Shown here: in pieces, positions 12,948 through 20,767 of the stretch
How the letters are laid out: the number at the start of each line of letters is the position of its first letter
How positions within the stretch are numbered: position 1 is the first letter of the stretch
Source: DASQMT01 sp963835735
GTDB lineage: Bacteria; Actinomycetota; Thermoleophilia; Solirubrobacterales; Solirubrobacteraceae
Length of the DNA: 64,000 nt
Direction of reading: 5' to 3'
Assembly (NCBI GenBank): GCA_963835735.1
Contig: CAWIGP010000001.1
Span: 62,001-126,000 of the forward strand
Position numbers and translations under genes: made by a program
The notes under the pieces: model-generated
Databases searched by the model: none
What the model saw: only the letters and a program-made list of their open reading frames with translations
What the model was told of the DNA's origin: nothing

Positions 12948-14182
12948 GGGTCCTCGTCGTCGGCTCGGGCGGGCGCGAGCACGCGCTCGTCCGCACGCTG
13001 CTGCGCTCCCCGCAGGCGCCGGAGGTGCTGTGCGCGCCGGGCAACGCGGGGATCCGCCGCGACGCGCGCGCGCTGGACGCGCCGGCCGACGACCCGGAGG
13101 CGCTCGCCGCCGCGGCCCGCGACGCGGGCGTCGAGCTCGTCGTCGTGGGACCGGAGGCGCCGCTGGTGGCCGGTCTCGCCGACGCGCTCGCGGGCGCCGG
13201 CGTGCGCTGCTTCGGACCGCGCGCCGCCGCCGCACGGCTGGAGGGCTCCAAGGCGTTCGCCAAGGAGGTGATGGCCGCGGCCGGAGTGCCGACCGCGGCG
13301 CACCGCGTCGTGACGACCGTGGAGGAGGGGCTCGACGCGGTCGCCGGCTACCCCGCCGTGATCAAGGCCGACGGGCTCGCCGCCGGCAAGGGCGTCGTGA
13401 TCGCCGCCGCCGAGGCGGAGGCGCGCGCGGCGCTGGAGGACATGCTCGTCGCGCGCCGCTTCGGCGACCAGCCGGTCGTGGTCGAGGAGTTCCTCGCCGG
13501 CGACGAGCTCTCGCTGCTCGCCCTGTGCGACGGCGAGCGCGCCGTCCCGCTCGCGCCGGCGCGCGATTACAAGCGCATCGGCGAGGGCGACACCGGCCCG
13601 AACACCGGCGGCATGGGCTGCTATTCGCCGGTGCCGGAGGCCGCGGCGCTGGTGGACGACGTGATCGCCACCGTCCATCAGCCGGTCGTCGAGGAGCTGG
13701 CGCGGCGCGGCATGCCGTTCCACGGCGTGCTGTACGCCGGGCTGATGCTGAGCGAGGAGGGGGCGCGCGTGCTCGAGTTCAACGTCCGCTTCGGCGACCC
13801 CGAGACGCAGGTGGTGCTGCCGCGCCTGCGCTCCGACCTGCTCGCCCTGCTGCTGGCGGCGACGGAGCCGGGCGGGCTCGCGGGCGCAGTGCCCGAGTGG
13901 GATCCGCGCGCCGCCGTGTGCGTCGTGCTGGCCTCGCGCGGCTACCCGCAGGGCTCGTCGTCCGGCGACGCGATCGCCGGCCTCGACGGGCTCCCGCCGG
14001 GGGTCGAGGTGTTCCACGCCGGCACCGCCGAGCGCGACGGCGAGATCGTCACGGCCGGCGGGCGCGTGCTCGGCGTCACGGCGCTTGGCGAGGACCGGCT
14101 TGCCGCCCGGGCCGCCGCGTATGCTGCCGCCGACATGATCGCCTTCGACGGCGCGCAGCTGCGGCGCGACATCGCGGCATGA
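12944..14182 (+). CDS. purD: Phosphoribosylamine--glycine ligase PurD
   Basis: Second step of de novo purine synthesis: joins glycine to 5-phosphoribosylamine with ATP (GARS). 412 residues from GTG 12944, sharing bases with the GYD stop. ATP-grasp architecture: N-terminal VLVVGSGGREHAL, then KADGLAAGKGV in the ATP-binding core, GDTGPNTGGMGCYSP, and the metal-binding EFNVRFGDPE, followed by the C-terminal GARS domain. All motifs are intact. Overlaps purE by four bases (ATGA). Confidence 0.97.
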   Translation: MRVLVVGSGGREHALVRTLLRSPQAPEVLCAPGNAGIRRDARALDAPADDPEALAAAARDAGVELVVVGPEAPLVAGLADALAGAGVRCFGPRAAAARLEGSKAFAKEVMAAAGVPTAAHRVVTTVEEGLDAVAGYPAVIKADGLAAGKGVVIAAAEAEARAALEDMLVARRFGDQPVVVEEFLAGDELSLLALCDGERAVPLAPARDYKRIGEGDTGPNTGGMGCYSPVPEAAALVDDVIATVHQPVVEELARRGMPFHGVLYAGLMLSEEGARVLEFNVRFGDPETQVVLPRLRSDLLALLLAATEPGGLAGAVPEWDPRAAVCVVLASRGYPQGSSSGDAIAGLDGLPPGVEVFHAGTAERDGEIVTAGGRVLGVTALGEDRLAARAAAYAAADMIAFDGAQLRRDIAA

Positions 14183-14679
14183 ACGAGGAGCGCGGGCACG
14201 CGCGGCCGGCCGAGGGAGGGCCGGAGGCGCTCGCCGAGGCCGAGGTCGAGGAGGAGTTCTCCGAGATCGAGGTCGCCGCCCCGCGCGTCGGCATCGTGAT
14301 GGGCTCCAAGAGCGACATGCGCGCGATGGAGGCGGCCGTGAAGGAGCTCGAGGAGCGCGGGATCGGGCACGAGGTGCGGGTGATGTCCGCGCACCGCGAC
14401 CCGGACGTGGTGGCGGACTACGCGCGCAACGCGCGGATGCGCGGGCTGCGCGTGATCATCGCCGGCGCGGGGCTCTCGGCCGCGCTGCCGGGCGTGGTCG
14501 CCGCCCACACGCCGCTGCCGGTGATCGGCGTGCCGCTGACGTCGTCGAAGTCGGTCGCGGGCGGGCTCGACGCGCTGCTGTCGATCGCCCAGATGCCGCC
14601 GGGCGTGCCAGTCGCGTGCGTCGGCGTCGACAACGCGCGCAACGCCGCGGTGCTGGCGGCGCGGATCCTCGACGCATAG
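14179..14679 (+). CDS. purE: 5-(carboxyamino)imidazole ribonucleotide mutase PurE
   Basis: Converts N5-CAIR to CAIR. 166 residues; ATG overlaps the purD stop. The first ~37 residues are an acidic extension not needed for the fold. Then GIVMGSKSDM, the catalytic MSAHRDPD, IIAGAGLSAALPGVVA and PVIGVPLTSSKSVAGGLDALLSI, which are diagnostic for class I PurE. Class I PurE needs PurK to make N5-CAIR; no purK is in this window. Convergent with the TetR gene, nine bases apart. Confidence 0.96.
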   Translation: MNEERGHARPAEGGPEALAEAEVEEEFSEIEVAAPRVGIVMGSKSDMRAMEAAVKELEERGIGHEVRVMSAHRDPDVVADYARNARMRGLRVIIAGAGLSAALPGVVAAHTPLPVIGVPLTSSKSVAGGLDALLSIAQMPPGVPVACVGVDNARNAAVLAARILDA

Positions 14680-14687
14680 CGGGGCGA

Positions 14688-15263
14688 TCAGCCGGCCACC
14701 GTGGCGGTCATCAGCGCGGCGGCCGCGGCGTCGTCCAGGCCCTCGAGCGCGAGGCGCTGCCAGGTCCAGAAGTCGAGCGCGAGCGCGACGAGCGCACGCG
14801 CCTCGGCACGGTCGAAGCCGGCGGAGAGGCCTTCGGCCAGCTCGGCGAGGCTCGCGTCCGCCGAGCGCGCCATCCACGCGTCGAGCTCCGCGACCGTCGC
14901 CCGCTCGCCGTGTACGCGCCGCTGCATCGGCGCGTTCTCGCGGTACCAGCCGTAGAGCGCGGTCAGCACCGCGCGCAGGCGGTCCGCCGGGTTCTCGAGC
15001 GCGAACGCCGGCTCCAGATCGGGCCGCGGATGCTCGGCCAGCCAGTGGGCGCTGCACGCGGGCAACAGCGCGTGCAGGTCCGGGAAGTGGTTGTAGACGG
15101 TCAACCGCTGCACGCCCGCGCGGCGCGCGATGTCGGCGACCGTCGTCTTCGCGATGCCCACCTCCTCGTGCAGGGCGGCGGCGGCCGCGGCGATCCGGGC
15201 GCGAGTCGCCTGCTGGGCCTCCGCGCGGGCTTTGAGCTCGTATCGGCGCGTTTGGGTTGACAC
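14688..15263 (-). CDS. TetR family transcriptional regulator
   Basis: 191 residues using GTG 15263; a TTG nine bases earlier is an alternative. N-terminal HTH (about residues 18-65) with TTVADIARRAGVQRLTVYNHF, then an all-helical ligand domain with GWYREN and FWTWQRLALEG. Transcribed divergently from the cupin gene with 67 bases between starts, which suggests that it controls that gene and itself. The intergenic region contains TGTTAC and GTAAACA arms that could form an imperfect operator, but this is weak. Ligand unknown. Confidence 0.85.
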   Translation of the reverse strand: MSTQTRRYELKARAEAQQATRARIAAAAAALHEEVGIAKTTVADIARRAGVQRLTVYNHFPDLHALLPACSAHWLAEHPRPDLEPAFALENPADRLRAVLTALYGWYRENAPMQRRVHGERATVAELDAWMARSADASLAELAEGLSAGFDRAEARALVALALDFWTWQRLALEGLDDAAAAALMTATVAG

Positions 15264-15330
15264 GGCGTTCAATGATGTTACAGTTCCCGCCAATCGGTAA
15301 ACACCCCGTTCATCGAAAGGCTCGCACGGA

Positions 15331-15834
15331 ATGCACGCCCAGCCCGCCCCGAAACTCGTCGGCCTGCGCGACGGCAAGGCCGGAAGCCTCGGCTCGATCG
15401 GCGTCCGCTTCATGATCGACACCGAGGAGACCCACGCCGGCGGCTTCTCGCTCGTCGAGCACCCGATGCCCCCGCGAGCGCTCGCCGCCCCGCTCCACCG
15501 CCACAGCCGCGAGGATGAGTACTCCTACGTGCTCGACGGCCGGATGGGCGCGCTGCTCGGCGACGACGTCGTCTACGCCGATGCCGGCGACCTCGTCCAC
15601 AAGCCGCGCGACCAGTGGCATACGTTCTGGAACGCGGGCGACGCGCCCTGCCGGATCCTCGAGATCATCGCCCCCGGCGGCTTCGAGCACTTCTTCGACG
15701 AGCTCGTCGACGCGGGCGCCGCCGGTCCGCCGCAGCCCGAATGGCTGGCTGTCCTCGGCGCCCGGTACGGCCTCGAGCTCAACTTCGAGTCGATCCCAGG
15801 GCTCTGCGAGCGATTCGGTCTCAGCTTCGGATGA
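15331..15834 (+). CDS. Cupin domain protein
   Basis: 167 residues. A single cupin barrel: motif 1 contains LHRHSREDEYSYVLDGRMG with the expected His, His, Glu ligands, motif 2 contains HKPRDQWHTFWN. The metal site therefore looks complete. Such proteins include dioxygenases, isomerases and sensor proteins; the substrate cannot be read from sequence. Divergent from a TetR regulator, likely its target. Followed closely by the remnant of a histidine kinase on the other strand. Confidence 0.85.
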   Translation: MHAQPAPKLVGLRDGKAGSLGSIGVRFMIDTEETHAGGFSLVEHPMPPRALAAPLHRHSREDEYSYVLDGRMGALLGDDVVYADAGDLVHKPRDQWHTFWNAGDAPCRILEIIAPGGFEHFFDELVDAGAAGPPQPEWLAVLGARYGLELNFESIPGLCERFGLSFG

Positions 15835-15840
15835 GCCCGG

Positions 15841-16512
15841 CTACGGCGCCAGCGAGGCGTCGCGCTCCCGTGAGGCGAGCGGTTCCGGCTCTGCGCCGTG
15901 CAGGGTGAACCGGAACCGCGCGCCCTCGCCCGGCTCCGACTCGACCCAGATCCTGCCGCCGTGCGTCTCCACGATCCGCTTGCAGATCGCCAGGCCCATG
16001 CCGGTGCCCTCGACCTCGTCGTGGCGGTCCAGGCGCTGGAGCAGCACGAAGATGCGGTCGTGGTGGCGCGGGTCGATGCCGGGGCCGTCGTCGGAGACCG
16101 AGACCTCCCAGTCGCCGGCGCGCCGGATCGCCTCCGCATGGATGCGCGGGGTGTCGCCCCCGTACTTGATCGCGTTGCCGAGCAGGTTCTGCAGCACCTG
16201 GACCATCTCCCCGCGGTCGGCCAGCACGACCGGCAGCGGGCCGCAGGTCACCTCGGCGCCGGAGTCGGCGATCGCCGCCGAAAGGTTGCGCACGGCGACG
16301 CTCCAGGCGCCGGCGAGGTCGGTCGGCTCGGGCGCCGCCTCGCGGCCCGTGCGCGAGTAGTCGAGCAGCTCCGCGATCAGCGCGTCCATCCGCTTGGCGC
16401 CGGCGACGGCGTGGTCGAGGAACTCGCGGCCCTCGTCGTCGAGCCGCCAGCCGTGGCGGCGCGAGAGCAGGCCGAGGAAGCTGGTGATCGTGCGCAGCGG
16501 CTCGCGTATCGG
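15841..16512 (-). pseudogene. Truncated sensor histidine kinase (dimerisation remnant plus ATPase domain)
   Basis: The ATPase half is complete: [13 protein letters not shown] (N box), VSDDGPGI (G1), [19 protein letters not shown] (G2). Upstream the frame continues as [17 protein letters not shown] and [19 protein letters not shown], typical of phytochrome-like kinases, but it meets a TGA near 16510 directly before the place where the phospho-accepting His of HDLREPLRT should be. No ATG, GTG or TTG starts the upstream part; the first is ATG 16389. The sensor domains and the active His are missing, so autophosphorylation is not possible. The break lies about 40 bases from the inverted repeat at 16550-16606. 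Confidence 0.75.
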
Positions 16513-16549
16513 TCATCCGCGGCTCGCGCTAAAGAAGGCGCCACCCCGA

Positions 16550-16606
16550 GGGACAGGTCCTGTCCTTCGCGAAGGCCTGTCCCGCCCCGTGCCCAGGACC
16601 TGTCCC
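16550..16606. repeat. REP-like inverted repeat
   Basis: GGGACAGGTCCTG (16550-16562) and CAGGACCTGTCCC (16594-16606) are perfect complements; the space between contains another CCTGTCC copy and the palindrome CCTTCGCGAAGG. The design resembles intergenic repetitive palindromes. It lies between the broken histidine kinase and the purB promoter. Confidence 0.6.
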
Positions 16607-16618
16607 TCCCGCGCGGGA

Positions 16619-16624
16619 TATAAC
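16619..16624 (+). promoter_or_regulatory. Possible -10 element for leaderless purB mRNA
   Basis: TATAAC ends six bases before the purB GTG and no Shine-Dalgarno sequence of usual spacing is obvious. In actinobacteria this arrangement commonly marks a leaderless transcript starting at the start codon. Inferred from spacing only. Confidence 0.4.
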
Positions 16625-16630
16625 CCAGGG

Positions 16631-17914
16631 GTGATCGAGCGCTACACCCGACCCGAGATCGGCGCCGTGTGGACCGACGAGGCGCGCATGACCGCGTGGC
16701 GCGACGTCGAGGTCGCGGCGGCGGAGGCGCTCGACGGCCCGTCCGAGGCCGACCTGCAGGCGATCCGCACGGCCACGTTCACGGTCGAGGCGGTCAAGGA
16801 GCGCGAGCAGGTCACCGACCACGACGTGGCCGCGTTCGTCGACGTGCTTGGCGCGTCGGCGGGCCAGGCCGGGCGCTGGATCCACTACGGGCTGACCTCC
16901 TCCGACGTACTCGACACGGCGCTCGCGCTGCAGCTGCGCCGCGCCGGCGACGTGATCGTCCCCGGCGCGCGGACGCTCGCGGCCGCGCTCGCCGAGCGCG
17001 CGCATGAGTACGCGGACACGCTGTGCGTCGGCCGCACCCACGGCGTGCACGCCGAGCCGACGACATTCGGGCTCAAGCTCGCAGGATTCGCGTTCGAGGC
17101 GCATCGCAACGCCGAGCGCCTGACGCGCGCGTTCGATCAGGCCGCGACCGGCGCGATCTCCGGCGCGGTCGGCACGTACGCGACGCTCGGTCCCGACTAC
17201 GAGGCGCGCGTGCTCGAGCGGCTCGGCCTCGCGCGGGAGCCGGTCTCCACGCAGGTCGTGCCGCGCGACCGGCACGCCGAAGTGCTGCAGGCGGTGGCGC
17301 TCGCCGGCGCCGGGCTGGAGCGCTTCGCGACCGAGATCCGCCACCTCCAGCGCACCGAGGTGCGCGAGGTCGAGGAGCCGTTCCGCGAAGGCCAGAAGGG
17401 CTCGAGCGCGATGCCGCACAAGCGCAACCCGATCATCAGCGAGCGCATCACCGGGCTGGCGCGCGTCCTGCGCGGCTACTCGCAGGCGGGGCTGGAGGAC
17501 GTCGCGCTGTGGCACGAGCGCGACATCTCGCACTCCGGCGCCGAGCGCGTGATCCTGCCGGACGCGACGATCGTGCTCGACTACATGCAGCACCTCGCGC
17601 TGCGGGTCGTGGAGGGCATGACCGTCCACGCCGAGCGCATGCGCGCGAACCTGGAGCTGACGTGCGGAGCTCTGTTCTCCCAGCGCGTGCTGCTCGCGCT
17701 TGTCGCCGGCGGGATGCAGCGCGATGACGCCTACCGGATCGTGCAGCGGCGCGCCCAGCAGGCGTGGGACACGCAGACGCCGCTGCGCACGCTGCTCGAG
17801 GCCGAGCCCGGCGCCGACACGCTCGATCTGGACGCGATCTTCGACTACGGCCACTACACGCGCTACGTACCGGAGGTGCTGGCGCGGCTCGACGAGGTGA
17901 TCTCCCCTGTCTGA
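16631..17914 (+). CDS. purB: Adenylosuccinate lyase PurB
   Basis: Cleaves SAICAR to AICAR and adenylosuccinate to AMP, releasing fumarate. 427 residues from GTG 16631. Fumarase/aspartase superfamily signatures: HYGLTSSDVLDTA, GRTHGVHAEPTTFG with the catalytic His, and the flexible-loop signature GSSAMPHKRNP with the catalytic Ser. Helical C-terminal domain intact. Its stop lies inside the beginning of the next gene (M24 peptidase), suggesting a purB-pepQ-purC-purS-purQ-purL operon. Confidence 0.97.
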   Translation: MIERYTRPEIGAVWTDEARMTAWRDVEVAAAEALDGPSEADLQAIRTATFTVEAVKEREQVTDHDVAAFVDVLGASAGQAGRWIHYGLTSSDVLDTALALQLRRAGDVIVPGARTLAAALAERAHEYADTLCVGRTHGVHAEPTTFGLKLAGFAFEAHRNAERLTRAFDQAATGAISGAVGTYATLGPDYEARVLERLGLAREPVSTQVVPRDRHAEVLQAVALAGAGLERFATEIRHLQRTEVREVEEPFREGQKGSSAMPHKRNPIISERITGLARVLRGYSQAGLEDVALWHERDISHSGAERVILPDATIVLDYMQHLALRVVEGMTVHAERMRANLELTCGALFSQRVLLALVAGGMQRDDAYRIVQRRAQQAWDTQTPLRTLLEAEPGADTLDLDAIFDYGHYTRYVPEVLARLDEVISPV

Positions 17915-19010
17915 CGTACTCCTCTATGGCGCTCCCGACACGTCGCCGGACCTCTTTCACGCGATCCCGGTAGGGATCATCGACCCGTTCCTCTACACCG
18001 AGGTCGACGGCCGCCGCGCCGCGACCGTCGGCGTGCTCGACGCCGACAAGGTCGCCGCGCTCGGGATCGAGATCCTCGATCCTTCGACGCTCGGCGGCGA
18101 CGCGCTGCTCGCGAGCGGGATCTCGCGGCACGAGTTCGCGCTCGAGATCGCACTGCGCGCGTGCCGCGAGCTGGGCGTCGAGCGCGCCGCCGTGCCGCCG
18201 GACTTCCCGGTCGCCTTCGCCGACCACCTGCGCTCCGCCGGGTTGACGCTCGACGTCGAGCCGGAGACGTTCGCGCTGCGCCGGCGTTCGAAGACCGAAG
18301 CGCAGCTCGCCGGGATCCGGCGCGCCCAGAAGGCCGCCGACGCCGCGATGGCGGTCGCCGCCGAGCTGATCCGCGAGCTGCGCCCGGGCCTCACGTCGGA
18401 GGAGATCCGCGACGCGATGACCGCGCGCTGCGACGAGCTCGACTGCGACCTGCCGGGCGACGTGATCGTCTCGCACGGCGCGCAGTCGGCCGACGGGCAC
18501 GAGTCCGGGTTCGGCGCCCTGGTCGCCGGCGAGCCGGTCGTCGTGGACATCTGGCCGCGCGACCGCGCGTCACGCTGTTGGGCTGACATGACGCGTACGT
18601 TCGTGGCCGGCGGCGAGGCGCCCAGCGACGAGCTCGCCGAGTACTGGCGGCTGACCAGGGAGTCGCTCGACCTCGTCTACCCGGAGGTGCGCGCGGGCGC
18701 CGACGCACAAGCGATCTACAGGCGCTCGTGCGAGCCGTACATCGCGGCCGGCAAGCCGACGCAGCTCACCAAGGCCGAGGGCGAGGTGCTGCGCGACGGC
18801 TACTTCCACGGGCTCGGCCACGGCGTCGGGCTGGAGATCCACGAGCGCCCGGCGCTCACCCGTTCCCCCGACACGCTGCTGGCCGGCGACGTGATCACGC
18901 TGGAGCCCGGCTGCTACCGGCAGGGCTACGGCGGCTGCCGGCTCGAGGATCTCGTGCTCGTCACCGCCGACGGATGCGAAACGCTGACGGACTTCCCGTA
19001 CGACCTGTGA
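17907..19010 (+). CDS. M24 metallopeptidase (Xaa-Pro aminopeptidase-like)
   Basis: Dinuclear-metal peptidase of the creatinase/aminopeptidase P family, likely cleaving X-Pro peptides in the cytoplasm. If translation starts at CTG 17907 it has 367 residues with a complete N-terminal creatinase domain (SDVLLYGAPDTSPDLF onwards). The five metal ligands are visible: Asp in VVDIWPRD, Asp in WADMTRTF, His in GLGHGVGLEIHE, Glu in ITLEPGCY and Glu in RLEDLVLV. An in-frame TGA just upstream leaves CTG as the only early start; the first GTG is at 18033 and would remove about 42 residues of the N-domain. Overlaps the purB end. Confidence 0.85.
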   Translation: MSDVLLYGAPDTSPDLFHAIPVGIIDPFLYTEVDGRRAATVGVLDADKVAALGIEILDPSTLGGDALLASGISRHEFALEIALRACRELGVERAAVPPDFPVAFADHLRSAGLTLDVEPETFALRRRSKTEAQLAGIRRAQKAADAAMAVAAELIRELRPGLTSEEIRDAMTARCDELDCDLPGDVIVSHGAQSADGHESGFGALVAGEPVVVDIWPRDRASRCWADMTRTFVAGGEAPSDELAEYWRLTRESLDLVYPEVRAGADAQAIYRRSCEPYIAAGKPTQLTKAEGEVLRDGYFHGLGHGVGLEIHERPALTRSPDTLLAGDVITLEPGCYRQGYGGCRLEDLVLVTADGCETLTDFPYDL

Positions 19011-19025
19011 AGTAGCCTGGGCCGC

Positions 19026-19890
19026 GTGTCGCTCCCTCTCCTCGCCTCCGGCAAAGTCCGCGAGATCTACGACCTCGGCGGCGACCTGCTGATGGTCGCC
19101 TCCGACCGCATCTCGACCTATGACGTCGTCCACCCGAACGAGATCCCGGACAAGGGCAAGGTCCTCACGGGCCTGTCCGTCCTCTGGTTCGACCTCACGC
19201 GCGGGATCGTCCCGAACCACTACCTCTCGGCGACCGACGGGGTCCCGGCCGAACAGCGCGGGCGCGCCCTGCGGGTCAAGCGGCTGCAGATGCTGCCGGT
19301 CGAGTGCGTCGTACGCGGCTACATCACGGGCTCGGGCTGGAAGGACTACCAGGCGACCGGCGCGGTGTCGGGCGTCGAGCTTGCGCCGGGCCTGCGCGAG
19401 TCCGAGCAGCTGCCGGCGCCGATCTTCACGCCCTCTACCAAGGCGGACGAGGGCCACGACGAGGCGATCGACCTCGACGCGGTCGTGGACCTGGTCGGCT
19501 CGCGCGAGCTCGCCGAGCGGCTGCGCGACGTCTCGATCGCGGTCTACGAGGCGGTCGCGGCGCACGCGCGCGAGCGCGGGGTGATCCTCGCCGACACCAA
19601 GTTCGAGTTCGGCTTCGACGCGGACGGGACGCTCACGTTGGGAGACGAGGTCTGCACGCCGGACTCGTCGCGCTTCTGGCCCGCCGATCAGTACGAGGTC
19701 GGCCGCTCGCAGCCGTCGTTCGACAAGCAGTTCGTGCGCGACTGGGCGGCGGGTACCGGCTGGGACAAGGCCCCGCCGGCACCGGCGATCCCGGACGACG
19801 TCGTCGCAGCCACGCGCGAGTCGCTACGTGACCGCGTACGAGAAGCTGGCGGGCGAGCCGTTCTCGGCCTGGCTGGCGCGGGTCGCATGA
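19026..19890 (+). CDS. purC: SAICAR synthetase PurC, with apparent +1 frameshift near its end
   Basis: Condenses CAIR with aspartate using ATP. GTG 19026. Motifs: SGKVREIYDLG (ATP loop), RGYITGSGWKDYQATG, FTPSTKADEGHDE, LADTKFEFGFD, DEVCTPDSSRFW, all intact. After ...VAATRE (codon 19818) there is one base too many (T 19821): the canonical end RYVTAYEKLAGEPF...ARVA continues in the frame beginning 19822 and stops at 19888-19890, overlapping the purS ATG. In the written frame the ORF instead reads on without a stop into purS, giving one 359-residue PurC-PurS fusion lacking the last 22 PurC residues. Either a base error, a recent mutation or a true fusion. Confidence 0.9.
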
Positions 19891-20105
19891 GGGCGCGAGT
19901 GCTGATCCGGCCCAAGGCGGGGATCCTCGACCCGCAGGGCCAGGCGGTCGAGCGCGTGCTGCCGGCGCTCGGGTTCGACGGCGTGCGCAACGTGCACATC
20001 GGGCGGCTCGTGGAGCTCGACGTGGAAGACGCCTCGCAGCTGCCCGCGATGTGCGAGCAGCTGCTCGCGAACCCGTTGATCGAGGACTACGAGATCGTCG
20101 GCTGA
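19887..20105 (+). CDS. purS: Phosphoribosylformylglycinamidine synthase subunit PurS
   Basis: Small structural subunit that joins PurL and PurQ into the FGAM synthase complex and helps pass ammonia. 72 residues: RARVLIRPKAGILDPQGQAV, then VRNVHIGRLVELDVE and NPLIEDYEIV, which match PurS end to end. ATG 19887 overlaps the restored purC stop (ATGA) and is in the same frame as the written purC, hence the apparent fusion. Stop overlaps the purQ ATG. Confidence 0.93.
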   Translation: MRARVLIRPKAGILDPQGQAVERVLPALGFDGVRNVHIGRLVELDVEDASQLPAMCEQLLANPLIEDYEIVG

Positions 20106-20767
20106 TGCGGTTCGGGGTGATCCAGTTCCCCGGCTCGTGCGATGAGCGCGACGCGCTGAGCGCCGTCTCGCGCGTCGGCGACGGCATGCTGCTCTGGCAC
20201 CGCGACCACCACCTGCGCGACGTCGATGCGGTGATCGTCCCCGGCGGCTTCTCCTACGGCGACTACCTGCGCGCCGGTGCGCTTGCGCGCTTCTCGCCGA
20301 TCATGGAGGAGGTCGAGCGCTTCGCCCGCCACGGCGGCCTCGTACTCGGCATCTGCAACGGCTTCCAGGTGCTGTGCGAGGCGGGGCTGCTGCCGGGCGC
20401 GCTGCTGCCGAACACGTCGCTGCGCTTCGTCTGCCGCCAGGTCGAGCTGGAGGTCGTCAACGCCGACACGAAGTGGACGGCCGCGTGTGAGCCGGGCGAC
20501 GCGCTCTCGATCCCTGCCAAGCACCAGACGGGCCGCTACTGGGCGCCCGACCCGGTGCTCGACGAGCTCGACGCCAACGGCCAGGTCGTTATGCGCTACG
20601 CGCGCGGCGAGAACTTCAACGGGTCGGCGCGTGACATCGCCGGCGTGAGCAACACGGCGGGCAACGTCGTCGGGCTGATGCCGCATCCCGAGCACGCGGT
20701 CGATCCGCTGACGGGGTCGGCGGACGGGCTGCGGCTGTTCGAGTCGGCTGCGCTCATCGCCGCATGA
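20105..20767 (+). CDS. purQ: FGAM synthase glutaminase subunit PurQ
   Basis: Class I glutamine amidotransferase delivering ammonia to PurL. 220 residues. [14 protein letters not shown] at the N-terminus, [14 protein letters not shown], nucleophile elbow [11 protein letters not shown] with the catalytic Cys, and the His-Glu pair in MPHPEHA near the end. All catalytic residues present. Linked to purS and purL by one-base and four-base overlaps, matching the three-protein (small PurL) form of the enzyme. Confidence 0.97.
   Translation: MRFGVIQFPGSCDERDALSAVSRVGDGMLLWHRDHHLRDVDAVIVPGGFSYGDYLRAGALARFSPIMEEVERFARHGGLVLGICNGFQVLCEAGLLPGALLPNTSLRFVCRQVELEVVNADTKWTAACEPGDALSIPAKHQTGRYWAPDPVLDELDANGQVVMRYARGENFNGSARDIAGVSNTAGNVVGLMPHPEHAVDPLTGSADGLRLFESAALIAA

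Noticed and set aside
15264..15330. Operator between the TetR gene at 14688 and the cupin
   Set aside because: TGTTAC and GTAAACA arms are imperfect and the spacing is long; too weak to list as a feature.
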